From positions 496,001-560,000 of the forward strand of contig NZ_CP081295.1 of NCBI RefSeq assembly GCF_019711375.1: a stretch of 64,000 nucleotides of DNA, read 5' to 3'. Both the position numbers and the translations under genes were made by a program. Positions 16,762 through 24,855 of this stretch are shown here, piece by piece. The notes under the pieces were generated by a model. The model was not told the origin of the DNA and ran no database searches. It saw only the letters and a list, made by a program, of their open reading frames with translations. Position 1 is the stretch's first letter. Every line of letters begins with the position of its first letter. The stretch is from Qipengyuania aurantiaca. GTDB lineage: Bacteria > Pseudomonadota > Alphaproteobacteria > Sphingomonadales > Sphingomonadaceae.

Positions 16762-17889
16762 ATGAGCGAGAGAAAGCAACTCGATCGAATTGCGCCGGGC
16801 GAAGGCGGGACGCGTGTCTATCGCGGCCCGCGGTTCCAGCCCCTGCGGCGAGCGACCAAGATCCCTGTCTGGGGAGACCTCGGCATCCGCCTGGGCCTTG
16901 CGCTTTTCCTGATCGCCCTCGTGGTAATGATTCACTGGTGGGATCGCGAAGGTCTGGTCGACAATCTCGACGGCGAGGTCAGCTTCCTCGACGTGATCTA
17001 TTTCACCATGATTTCGATCACCACCACCGGCTTCGGCGACATCGCCCCGATCTCCGACCGTGCGCGCCTTGTCGAGGCTGTCATCGTGACGCCGGTCCGT
17101 TTCGCCGTCCTGTTCATCTTCGTGGGCACGGCCTACAACTTCCTCATCAAGCGCAGCTGGGAAAAATTCCGCATGGCCCGTATTCAGGAACAACTCTGCA
17201 ACCACATCGTGGTCCTCGGCTACGGCATTTCCGGTAGCGAGGCCGTGGCCGAACTCATCGAACGCGGGACCGATCCCAGCACCATCGTGGTCATCGACCC
17301 CAGCGAGGAACGGCTTCACGCCGCTGAATCGCTCGGATGCAATGTCATGGCCGCCGACGCGACGCGCGACGAGACCCTGAAAGCGGTGCGGATCGGAGAA
17401 GCGCAGAACGTCCTGATTTCGGCTGGACGCGACGATACCACCATCCTCATCACCCTGACCGTGCGCGCGCTGGCACCGCACGTTCCCATCAGCGTGGTGG
17501 TGCGCGCGGACGACAACGAATCGCTTGCCCGCCAGGCCGGTGCGAACAACGTCATCAACCCGGTGCGCTTTACCGGTCTCTTGCTCGCCGGCAGCGCCAA
17601 GGGCGAGCATATCGCGGAATATCTGGCCGACCTCGCCAGCGTGTCCGGCCGCGTCCAGCTTGTCGAGCGCGAAGTGACGGCGGACGAGTGCGGCTGCGCG
17701 ATCAGCGAGCTGACGACCGGAGGCCGAGGCCTGCGCGTCTACCGCAACGGCCGTGCCATCGGCTTCTGGGAAGACGAGTGCCAGAACCTGCAGGAAGGCG
17801 ACATCATCGTCGAAATCATCGCCACGCCCAATGGCGAGAGCAAGGGCGACGGGCACGTGAAGGATGACACCATCCGGCAGGGTGCCTGA
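16762..17889 (+). CDS. Potassium channel with RCK (TrkA-N) domain
   Basis: A 375-residue protein built like a prokaryotic ligand-gated potassium channel. One membrane helix lies near residues 42-60 (LGLALFLIALVVMIHWW), then a pore region with the selectivity filter TTTGFGD (about residues 91-97), then a second helix (VRFAVLFIFVGTAYNFLI). The cytosolic part holds an RCK/TrkA-N Rossmann domain with HIVVLGYGISGSEAVAEL as nucleotide-binding loop and VIDPSEER after it. A TrkA-C-like segment is less clear. GAGGGTGGG immediately precedes the ATG. The gene follows surE in the same direction. Confidence 0.9.
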   Translation: MSERKQLDRIAPGEGGTRVYRGPRFQPLRRATKIPVWGDLGIRLGLALFLIALVVMIHWWDREGLVDNLDGEVSFLDVIYFTMISITTTGFGDIAPISDRARLVEAVIVTPVRFAVLFIFVGTAYNFLIKRSWEKFRMARIQEQLCNHIVVLGYGISGSEAVAELIERGTDPSTIVVIDPSEERLHAAESLGCNVMAADATRDETLKAVRIGEAQNVLISAGRDDTTILITLTVRALAPHVPISVVVRADDNESLARQAGANNVINPVRFTGLLLAGSAKGEHIAEYLADLASVSGRVQLVEREVTADECGCAISELTTGGRGLRVYRNGRAIGFWEDECQNLQEGDIIVEIIATPNGESKGDGHVKDDTIRQGA

Positions 17890-17892
17890 GGT

Positions 17893-18261
17893 TTAGCCGA
17901 GCAACAGGAACACGCCGCCCATCGCCAGATAGGCGGCGAGCCAGTAACCCCAGTCGAACAGAGCCTTGCCGATCGGTTCTTCGCGCCTGACCGCTGCGAT
18001 AAAGAGCGCCGGTCCGATGAAGGTCAGCGCCAGCCCGCCCGCCATCATGAAGTAGAGCCACCACTTCGCATCGAGCGTGGCCGTTCCGACCCGGGCGAAC
18101 ATGTGGCCGAGCATGGCGGCGCTCGCAAACAACAGCAGGCCTGCCATGATATGCAGGAGATATGGCGGGCGCGGAGTAGCTGCCCTGCCATAGAAGGTCA
18201 CGCCCAGCAGCGCGGCGACACTCCAGGCGGCCACCACCGCGATCCAGTTTACAGGTCCCAT
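17893..18261 (-). CDS. DUF1761-type small membrane protein
   Basis: A 122-residue protein with four membrane spans: [65 protein letters not shown] and [17 protein letters not shown]. The start xNWIAVxxA and the ending GYWLxxYLxMG resemble DUF1761 proteins, for which no function is established. GGAGG lies at good spacing before the ATG at 18261; the much longer open frame upstream is only the reverse complement of rimO. It is convergent with the potassium channel and divergent from rimO. Confidence 0.75.
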   Translation of the reverse strand: MGPVNWIAVVAAWSVAALLGVTFYGRAATPRPPYLLHIMAGLLLFASAAMLGHMFARVGTATLDAKWWLYFMMAGGLALTFIGPALFIAAVRREEPIGKALFDWGYWLAAYLAMGGVFLLLG

Positions 18262-18327
18262 GCGGTCCCTCCTAGCGCGAGCCGCCCAGTTCGTGTAGGG
18301 GCGCGCGCAAATCCCACGGACATTGAC

Positions 18328-19704
18328 ATGAACACCCCCACCACCCCGATCCCCGACCAGAAGAAGGTCGGCATGGTTTCCCTCGGCTGCCCCAAGGCGC
18401 TGGTCGACAGCGAACGCATCCTCACGCGCCTGCGCGCCGATGGCTATGCGATGAGCCCCGATTACGCCGGCGCGGACGTGGTGCTGGTGAACACCTGCGG
18501 CTTCCTCGATTCGGCCAAGGAAGAAAGCCTGCAGGCGATCGGTGAGGCCATTGCCGAAAACGGCCGCGTGATCGTAACCGGCTGCATGGGCGAGGAAGCC
18601 GATGCCATCCGCGCCGCGCATCCCAGCGTCCTCGCCGTGACCGGCGCGCACCAATACGAGGCCGTCGTCGAAGCCGTACACGAGCACGCCCCGCCAAGCC
18701 AGGGTCCGTATATCGACCTTATCCCTCAGCCGGACGTGAAACTGACGCCGCGGCACTACAGCTATCTGAAGATTTCCGAGGGCTGTAACCACTCCTGCGC
18801 CTTCTGCATCATCCCGGACCTGCGCGGGAAGCTCGCCAGCCGCCGGATCGATGCGGTCCTGCGCGAAGCGGAGAAGCTGGTCGCCGCCGGCACGAAGGAA
18901 CTGCTGGTCATCAGCCAGGACACCAGCGCCTATGGTGTCGACACACGGCACGAGAGCAAGCCGTGGAAGGGCCGCGAAGTGCGCGCGCACATGACCGATC
19001 TCGCGCGCGAACTGGGCCAGCTCGACATCGGTGGCGGTATGCCGCCGTGGGTGCGGCTGCACTACGTCTACCCCTATCCGCATGTCGACGCGGTGATCCC
19101 GCTGATGGCCGAAGGGCTGCTGACGCCCTATCTCGACATTCCCTTCCAGCACGCCAGCCCAAAGGTCCTGCGCGCGATGAAACGCCCGGCGAACGAGGCC
19201 AAGGTGCTCGAACGCCTCAAGGGCTGGCGCGAGATCTGCCCCGAGATCGCGATCCGCTCCAGCTTCGTGGTCGGCTTCCCGGGCGAGACCGAAGACGATT
19301 TCAAGTATCTGCTCGACTGGCTGGAAGAAGCCCAGCTCGACCGCGTCGGCGCGTTCCGCTTCGAACCGGTCGAAGGCGCGCAGGCCAATCACCTGCCCGA
19401 TCCCGTGCCGGAAGAGATCAAGGAAGAACGTTACGCCCGCGTCATGGAAGTGACCGAGCGGATCAGCGCCGCCAAGCTGCAGGCGAAGGTCGGTCGTTCG
19501 ATCCCCGTCATCATCGACGAAGTGGGCGAGCCGGACGAGGATGGCGATATCGGCGCGACCGGTCGCAGCCAGGCCGACGCGCCCGAAATCGACGGTGCGG
19601 TTTACCTGCGAAACGTGCCCGGAACGCTCGAAACCGGCGATATCGTGACCGTTGAAGTCGAGGATGCCGACGCCCACGACCTTTACGGTGTCGTCGCGGG
19701 CTGA
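18328..19704 (+). CDS. rimO: Ribosomal protein S12 methylthiotransferase RimO
   Basis: Radical-SAM methylthiotransferase that modifies the conserved Asp of ribosomal protein S12. In the 458-residue protein the N-terminal UPF0004 domain carries its cluster cysteines in [26 protein letters not shown] and VTGCMG; the radical-SAM domain has [11 protein letters not shown] (C-x3-C-x2-C); and a C-terminal TRAM domain ends the protein. The motif CPKALVDSE distinguishes RimO from the tRNA enzyme MiaB. The chosen ATG at 18328 gives the standard N-terminus; a longer frame runs into the divergent gene. Confidence 0.97.
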   Translation: MNTPTTPIPDQKKVGMVSLGCPKALVDSERILTRLRADGYAMSPDYAGADVVLVNTCGFLDSAKEESLQAIGEAIAENGRVIVTGCMGEEADAIRAAHPSVLAVTGAHQYEAVVEAVHEHAPPSQGPYIDLIPQPDVKLTPRHYSYLKISEGCNHSCAFCIIPDLRGKLASRRIDAVLREAEKLVAAGTKELLVISQDTSAYGVDTRHESKPWKGREVRAHMTDLARELGQLDIGGGMPPWVRLHYVYPYPHVDAVIPLMAEGLLTPYLDIPFQHASPKVLRAMKRPANEAKVLERLKGWREICPEIAIRSSFVVGFPGETEDDFKYLLDWLEEAQLDRVGAFRFEPVEGAQANHLPDPVPEEIKEERYARVMEVTERISAAKLQAKVGRSIPVIIDEVGEPDEDGDIGATGRSQADAPEIDGAVYLRNVPGTLETGDIVTVEVEDADAHDLYGVVAG

Positions 19705-19720
19705 CCGCTGCCTACCTACC

Positions 19721-19898
19721 CCTTAACCAAAGCGATTGAACCTTTGGAAAGTTTGGTAAGGGACTGTTTAAAATAGGATATTCCCGCCACCCTAAGGGGA
19801 TGCCGCGGGGCCATGCTTAACGATCCTTCATCCTATTTCCTACTACGCGATTAACTACTGTTGCGCGCCGATTTCCATGGGTGCGCGAAAAAATCGGC
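19721..19898. other. AT-rich intergenic region with two inverted repeats
   Basis: This is the 242-base gap between rimO and the CHASE2/EAL gene. CCTTAACCAAAG (19721-19732) is mirrored by GTTTGGTAAGG (19751-19761) with one base missing. Further on GCCGATTT (19867-19874) pairs with AAATCGGC (19891-19898) over a 16-base loop. TTAA occurs several times, including 19917-19920 and 19923-19926. Neither repeat has a T tract, so they look more like operators or leader structure than a terminator. No ORF is supported. Confidence 0.4.
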
Positions 19899-19946
19899 CC
19901 CCGCGTCAAAACATTCTTAAACTTAATCGGGGCATAGGGAAGCGCG

Positions 19947-22289
19947 ATGAATATCGTCCGCACCCTGGACCGCGCCTCTGCGCCCTCTGCCAAGTCGGTT
20001 TCCGGCTTGCCCCTTGGTGCGGCGAGTCGATTGAAGCATCTGCTTTTCAGTGTCGCATTCGTCTTTGCCTTGTTCGTAATCAGCATACTCGACCCCGTCG
20101 ACCAGTTCAGCTGGATTGCCCAGTCGCGCATTGCGACCCACAAACCGTCGGGCGATATCGTCTTCGTGGCCGCAGAACGGGATCTGGCCGATCCGGATCT
20201 TCCCGGACGTCGTCAGCAGCTTGCCTCCGCCTTGGAAAAGCTCGACCAAGAAGGTGTCGGGCGCGTCTATGTCGACATCGCCTTCCCGCTTGCATCGACC
20301 GAAGCGGCGGACGCGCAGCTAGCGCAGGCAATTGCCGACCTTGGACCGCGCGCTACTCTGGTCGACAGGATCGAACAGAACGGAAGCTCTCCCGAACGTA
20401 TCATAACGACCTCCCCCGCCATTGCGGGCGATGCGAAGCGTGTCGTTTCACGCAGCTCTGACAATTGGCTGGGATTTAGCTGGACCAAGGAGTACGCCGA
20501 GAACGTAAAGGGGCGCAGGCTCCCGACCCTCGCTGCATCGATCGCTGGTATCGAGGACACCCGGGGCGGCACTTTCCAGATCGACTACGCCTTCGATTCG
20601 AGCGCGATCACCTCCGTCGAACTGTCCGACCTTGTTGCAGGCAACCATGTAGCGGGTTTCGCGGGGCGGACCGTCGTTATCGGCGAGGCTGCAGGCCTTT
20701 CGGATCGTCAGCAGCGTGTCCCGGGCGATTACTCGGTCCCGCGTTCCTATGTCGCGATTTATGGCGCGGAAACATTGAAGGCTGGCCGGACAGGTTTCAT
20801 CAGCGCCCTTCCGGCCCTTGCCGTTTTCACCCTGACCTTCGCACTGCTGCTCGCTTTCGCCAATTCGCAAAAGCGTCGCCGTGTGGCCTATGCGTTTGTC
20901 TTGAGCTCCCTCCCCCTGACCATCTATCTGGGTAGCGTTGCCGGTGTTCGGGTCGAGCTGTCCTATTGCGCGGCAGCGCTCATCGCCTACGCCTTCCTGC
21001 GCTCGCGCGCTCGCTGGAAGGACCGCATGGCGCTGGTCGACAACGAGACCGGTTTGCCGAAGCTGCGCGCACTCGAAGTCAAGACAGCGCAGGACATCCA
21101 TGTGCGTGGCCATCTCGTGGTGGCCCGAATTCACGGCTATGAACATGTCTTCAAGACGCTGCCTCGCGCACACCGGGCGCAATACATCCTCAAGCTCGTT
21201 GATCGCCTGCGCGCCACCGATGGCGATCTGACGATCTACGCCGAAGGGCATCATCTCGCTTGGCATTGCAAGGAAGAGGATGGCGATCGCCTTGCCGAGC
21301 ATCTCGAAGGCCTGCGCGCGATGTTCGCGGCACCGCTCAACGTTGCCGGCTCCTCGATCGACGTCGGCATCAGCTTTGGTGTCGCCAAGCTCGACGGCGA
21401 TCCGGCGGCGCGTCTCGCTGCAGCGGTCGCGGCCGCCGAGGAAAGCTCCGAAGCTCTCCAGCCGATCAAGATCGCCGAAAGCAGTTCGCGCTTCGACGAG
21501 CTGTGGGACATTTCGCTGCGCGCCCGCATCGACGAAGCGATGGAAGCGGGCGAGATCTTCTGCGTTTACCAGCCCAAGATCGACACGCGGAACGGCAATA
21601 TGACCGGGGTCGAGGCGCTTGTGCGTTGGCAGGACCCGGCGCGCGGCTTTATCCCACCTATGCACTTCATCGCCCAGTGCGAGAAGGCCGGGCGTATGGA
21701 CGCGCTGACCGAATTCGTCTTCGAACACGCCTGCGCGGCGGGACGCCTGATGCACTTCCGCGGACGCTCGATCACCATGTCGGTGAATATCTCGGCCACG
21801 CTGCTGTCCGACATGAAAATCGTCGGAATGGTTCGCAACGTCCTCCAGGCCACCGGTTTCGACCCGCGTTTCCTCATCCTCGAAGTTACGGAAACCTCGC
21901 GCATCGGGAACCTCGAGACGGCGGAGATGGTCCTCAACGAGTTGAAGGCGCTCGGCACCCGCATCTCGATGGATGACTTCGGCGTCGGTGAGACCAATTT
22001 CGAAACCTTTTTCGAGCTTCCTTTCGACGAAGTGAAGATCGACCGGCTGTTCGTGGCCAACATCACCAAAAGCGCCAAGGCCAAGGCTATCGTGACCAGT
22101 GTCGTCCAGATGGGCCGCGATGCGCGAATCGGGGTCGTTGCGGAAGGCGCAGAGGATGCCGAGACGCTGAAATTGTTAACGGAAATCGGGTGTACGCACG
22201 TCCAAGGTTATATCCTTGCCCGCCCCATGGGTTTGGATAACCTCATGAAATTCAATGAGTTCGGAGAAAGTGGCGCGCGCGAAGCATAG
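19947..22289 (+). CDS. CHASE2 sensor with degenerate GGDEF and intact EAL domain
   Basis: A 780-residue membrane protein predicted to hydrolyse cyclic-di-GMP. One membrane helix (residues about 31-48) leads into a roughly 240-residue extracytoplasmic CHASE2 domain, and three further helices follow (about 289-365). The next domain aligns with GGDEF by its DNETGLPKL start but has EGHHLAW where GGDEF should be, so cyclase activity is not expected. The C-terminal EAL domain keeps VEALVRW, EVTETS, DDFGVGETN, the catalytic Lys in VKIDRLF, and EGAED, with Ala in place of Val. The ligand of CHASE2 is unknown. The gene stands alone, followed by the Trp-rich mini-ORF. Confidence 0.9.
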   Translation: MNIVRTLDRASAPSAKSVSGLPLGAASRLKHLLFSVAFVFALFVISILDPVDQFSWIAQSRIATHKPSGDIVFVAAERDLADPDLPGRRQQLASALEKLDQEGVGRVYVDIAFPLASTEAADAQLAQAIADLGPRATLVDRIEQNGSSPERIITTSPAIAGDAKRVVSRSSDNWLGFSWTKEYAENVKGRRLPTLAASIAGIEDTRGGTFQIDYAFDSSAITSVELSDLVAGNHVAGFAGRTVVIGEAAGLSDRQQRVPGDYSVPRSYVAIYGAETLKAGRTGFISALPALAVFTLTFALLLAFANSQKRRRVAYAFVLSSLPLTIYLGSVAGVRVELSYCAAALIAYAFLRSRARWKDRMALVDNETGLPKLRALEVKTAQDIHVRGHLVVARIHGYEHVFKTLPRAHRAQYILKLVDRLRATDGDLTIYAEGHHLAWHCKEEDGDRLAEHLEGLRAMFAAPLNVAGSSIDVGISFGVAKLDGDPAARLAAAVAAAEESSEALQPIKIAESSSRFDELWDISLRARIDEAMEAGEIFCVYQPKIDTRNGNMTGVEALVRWQDPARGFIPPMHFIAQCEKAGRMDALTEFVFEHACAAGRLMHFRGRSITMSVNISATLLSDMKIVGMVRNVLQATGFDPRFLILEVTETSRIGNLETAEMVLNELKALGTRISMDDFGVGETNFETFFELPFDEVKIDRLFVANITKSAKAKAIVTSVVQMGRDARIGVVAEGAEDAETLKLLTEIGCTHVQGYILARPMGLDNLMKFNEFGESGAREA

Positions 22290-22312
22290 TTAATGCTTTA
22301 CAAACATGTATG

Positions 22313-22349
22313 GTTAACAGAAGGTTACTTCCTGTCCGTCAACAGGAGG
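22313..22349 (+). promoter_or_regulatory. CtrA-like box and Shine-Dalgarno hairpin before the mini-ORF
   Basis: TTAA-N7-TTAC (22314-22328) differs by one base from the CtrA consensus TTAA-N7-TTAA. Directly after it CCTGT (22331-22335) can pair with ACAGG (22342-22346), which overlaps the perfect Shine-Dalgarno AGGAGG (22344-22349). Protein binding and folding are inferences from sequence alone. Confidence 0.4.
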
Positions 22350-22354
22350 CGATT

Positions 22355-22387
22355 ATGTGGAACATCTGGAAGTGGCTCATGGGCTAA
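22355..22387 (+). CDS. Possible ten-residue Trp-rich peptide MWNIWKWLMG
   Basis: ATG-TGG-AAC-ATC-TGG-AAG-TGG-CTC-ATG-GGC-TAA encodes ten residues, three of them Trp. The ribosome site AGGAGG is perfect and sits 5 bases before the ATG. An intrinsic terminator begins 25 bases after the stop, so the unit looks like a self-contained tiny gene, or a leader peptide with an attenuator. The next gene downstream is a transglutaminase-like protein, not a tryptophan gene, so classic trp attenuation is not supported. A short amphipathic membrane-active peptide would fit the composition. The product is too short for any family call. Confidence 0.45.
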   Translation: MWNIWKWLMG

Positions 22388-22411
22388 TTGCCCAGCCAGA
22401 ATAATCTTCAC

Positions 22412-22440
22412 AAAAGGGCTCCGGTTTCGGGGCCCTTTTT
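22412..22440 (+). terminator. Intrinsic terminator after the Trp-rich mini-ORF
   Basis: AAAAGGGCTCC pairs with GGGGCCCTTTT around the loop GGTTTC, giving a near-perfect stem with one G-T pair and ending in a T tract. It is about 60 bases before the transglutaminase-like gene, so it ends the upstream message or acts as an attenuator for the downstream one. Confidence 0.85.
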
Positions 22441-22502
22441 CGTTTGCGGTGGGGTGCCCCCATTAGCGCGAAACAGAGCTCTCGCTGCTGCGTTAGGGCG
22501 GT

Positions 22503-23300
22503 ATGACCATTTCCATAGAAGCGCGCTTTTCTTTTTCTCTTCCGCGCAAGACGGACCTGCTTCTTCAATTCGAAGCGGCGAGGATCCCGGAACAGCTTGT
22601 CCGTTCGGCCGATACCCAGCTCACCGAGTCCGAACATTGCGCCTGGGTCCCTGCCCAGGATGACATTGGCGAGCGCATCTGGATCCGGGCCGAGGGGGAC
22701 TTCGAAGTCGCCTATCGGGCGGAAGTTGAACTCCAACGCCAGCTCGCCGACCTGTCGTCTCTCACCCGCCTCGCCCCGCATGACATGCCAGGCGAAGCGG
22801 TGCAGTACCTCTTCGACAGCCGCTATTGCGCGGCCGACCGCTTCCAGACCTTTGTCGAGGACGAGTTCGGCGGCACCGACGGGGGCGAGCGGATCGTCGC
22901 CATCCGTGAATGGATGGGCCGCAAACTCGCCTACACGCCGGGCGCTTCGGGCCCGCAAACGACCGCGCTCGACACCTTCGTCGAGCGGCGCGGTATCTGC
23001 CGCGATTACGCCCATGTCATGGTGGCGCTGGCGCGCGCCAGCACCATCCCCGCGCGCTATGTCGCCTGCTACGCGCCAGGCGTCGACCCGCCCGATTTCC
23101 ACGCCGTCGCCGAAGTCTTCCTCAACGATCCCGAAACCGAGGGCGGCGGCACCTGGCAGCTGGTCGATGCGACCGGCATGGCCGATCCGGCGCAGACGGT
23201 GAAGATCGGCGTCGGGCGCGACGCGGCCGATGTCAGCTTCCTGACCAGCTTCGGGATGAATGAATTTGGCGACAAGACCGTGTCGGTCACCGCCTCGTGA
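22503..23300 (+). CDS. Transglutaminase-like cysteine protease-fold protein
   Basis: A 265-residue protein of the bacterial transglutaminase-like family. An N-terminal beta-rich domain (residues about 1-75) precedes the papain-fold core, in which the catalytic triad is plain: Cys in ERRGICRDYAHV, His in PPDFHAVAEVF, and Asp in WQLVDATGM. No signal peptide or membrane span is seen, so it is probably cytosolic. Members often act as peptidases or in unclear peptide-modifying roles, and the substrate is unknown. It follows a strong terminator, so it should have its own promoter. It precedes zwf by 106 bases in the same direction and could be an unrelated neighbour of the sugar operon. Confidence 0.88.
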   Translation: MTISIEARFSFSLPRKTDLLLQFEAARIPEQLVRSADTQLTESEHCAWVPAQDDIGERIWIRAEGDFEVAYRAEVELQRQLADLSSLTRLAPHDMPGEAVQYLFDSRYCAADRFQTFVEDEFGGTDGGERIVAIREWMGRKLAYTPGASGPQTTALDTFVERRGICRDYAHVMVALARASTIPARYVACYAPGVDPPDFHAVAEVFLNDPETEGGGTWQLVDATGMADPAQTVKIGVGRDAADVSFLTSFGMNEFGDKTVSVTAS

Positions 23301-23389
23301 CCGCGCCCATCCATAGCCTCATGAATAGCAATGCGGCGCTCTGGCCTATCGCTACCCTCGCTGATAACGCCCCGCCAATGGGAGGAAAG

Positions 23390-23419
23390 ATGCCGGTGGA
23401 CACTGCATGCCAGAGGTAA
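23390..23419 (+). other. Nine-codon upstream ORF overlapping the zwf start
   Basis: An ATG at 23390 sits directly behind GGGAGGAAAG, the best ribosome site in this gap, and reads nine codons (MPVDTACQR) to a TAA that ends 13 bases inside zwf in a different frame. zwf itself has only GGTGGA before its ATG at 23407. The arrangement could couple or limit zwf translation. It may also be chance, with the Shine-Dalgarno serving zwf at an unusually long distance of about 17 bases. Confidence 0.35.
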
Positions 23420-24855
23420 AGTTCGAAGCCGACCGCCTGCTCCTTTTCGGAGCGACCGGCGATCTGTCGCAGCGGATGCTGCTGCCCTCGCTCTGCGCTC
23501 TCCACGCCGACGGCCTGCTCGATCCGGACCTGCGTATCGTTGCCACGGCGCGCTCGGAGATGAGCACGAAGGAGTTCCGCCAGTTCGCGCGCGAGGCGCT
23601 GGAAAAGCACCTGCCGAAGAACCGGCGCGGCCCGACCGCGGATTTCCTGAACAAGCTGAGCTATGTCCCCGTCGATGCGACCACGCCTGCCGGTTATGAC
23701 GAGCTTGCGAAGGAAGTGGGTGAGTACAAGGGCCTCGCGATCTTCCTGTCGACCGCGCCGAGCCTGTTCGAGCCGACCATCGCTGGCCTCAAGCGCGCGG
23801 GCCTGACCAACGGCAACGCACGCATCGCGCTCGAAAAGCCGCTCGGCACCGATCTGGCCTCCAGCTGCGAGATCAACGACGCGGTCGCCAAAGCCTTCAG
23901 CGAAGACCGCATCTTCCGCATCGATCACTACCTCGGCAAGGAAACGGTCCAGAACCTCCTCGCCCTGCGGTTCGCCAATATCCTGCTCGAGCCGGTGTGG
24001 AATTCCAATTACGTGGACCACGTCCAGATCACCGTCGCCGAGACGGTCGGGCTGGAAAGCCGGGTCGCCTATTACGACGACAGCGGCGCGCTGCGCGACA
24101 TGGTCCAGAACCACATGCTCCAGCTCCTCGCGCTGGTGGCGATGGAGCCGCCGACCAGTTTCGACGCCACTGCCGTGCGCGACGAGAAGGTCAAGGTCCT
24201 GCGCGCGCTGCGTCCAGCCCAGTCGAACGAGGTCGTTACGGGCCAGTACCGCGCCGGAGCCGTCGATGGGAAAAGCGTGCCCGGCTACGACGAGGAACTG
24301 GGCAAGGACAGCGACACCGAAACCTATGTCGCGCTCAAAGCCCATGTCGATAACTGGCGCTGGCGCGGCGTGCCCTTCTACCTGCGCCACGGCAAGCGGA
24401 TGCCGCGCCGGGTCACGGAAATCGTGATCCAGTTCAAATGCATCCCGCACTCGATCTTCGAAGGGCGCGGCGCCAAGACCGAACCCAACCGCATGGTGAT
24501 CGAAATCCAGCCGGAAGAAAATATCCAGCTGACGATGATGGCCAAGGTCCCGGGCCTTGGCAGCGACGGGTTGCGCCTGCGCCCCGTGCCGCTCGACATT
24601 GCCATGCCCGATGCCTTCTCCGACGTGGTCCGCCGAATCGCCTACGAGCGCCTGCTGCTCGACCTCATCCATGGCGACCAGACGCTGTTCGTCCGGCGCG
24701 ACGAGGTGGAGGCCCAGTGGGACTTCATCGACCACATCCGCGCGCTGTGGGCGGAAAACGGAACGCAACCCAAGACCTATGCCGCGGGCACATGGGGACC
24801 CAGCGCCGCCGTGGCGCTTGCCGAACGCGACGGGGTGACCTGGCACGATGACTAA
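23407..24855 (+). CDS. zwf: Glucose-6-phosphate 1-dehydrogenase
   Basis: Oxidises glucose-6-phosphate to 6-phosphogluconolactone, the entry step to the Entner-Doudoroff and oxidative pentose phosphate pathways. The 482-residue protein has the NADP-binding loop [13 protein letters not shown] at residues 10-22 and the substrate/catalytic signature [16 protein letters not shown] with the catalytic region His-Tyr. Length and motifs are canonical. The start is the ATG at 23407, after an out-of-frame short ORF with a stronger ribosome site. The end overlaps edd by 8 bases, so it is the first gene of the zwf-edd-glk-eda operon. Confidence 0.97.
   Translation: MPEVKFEADRLLLFGATGDLSQRMLLPSLCALHADGLLDPDLRIVATARSEMSTKEFRQFAREALEKHLPKNRRGPTADFLNKLSYVPVDATTPAGYDELAKEVGEYKGLAIFLSTAPSLFEPTIAGLKRAGLTNGNARIALEKPLGTDLASSCEINDAVAKAFSEDRIFRIDHYLGKETVQNLLALRFANILLEPVWNSNYVDHVQITVAETVGLESRVAYYDDSGALRDMVQNHMLQLLALVAMEPPTSFDATAVRDEKVKVLRALRPAQSNEVVTGQYRAGAVDGKSVPGYDEELGKDSDTETYVALKAHVDNWRWRGVPFYLRHGKRMPRRVTEIVIQFKCIPHSIFEGRGAKTEPNRMVIEIQPEENIQLTMMAKVPGLGSDGLRLRPVPLDIAMPDAFSDVVRRIAYERLLLDLIHGDQTLFVRRDEVEAQWDFIDHIRALWAENGTQPKTYAAGTWGPSAAVALAERDGVTWHDD

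Noticed and set aside
22388..22502. Classical tryptophan-operon attenuator
   Set aside because: Although a Trp-rich peptide precedes a terminator, no tryptophan gene follows and no alternative antiterminator pairing was evident by hand.
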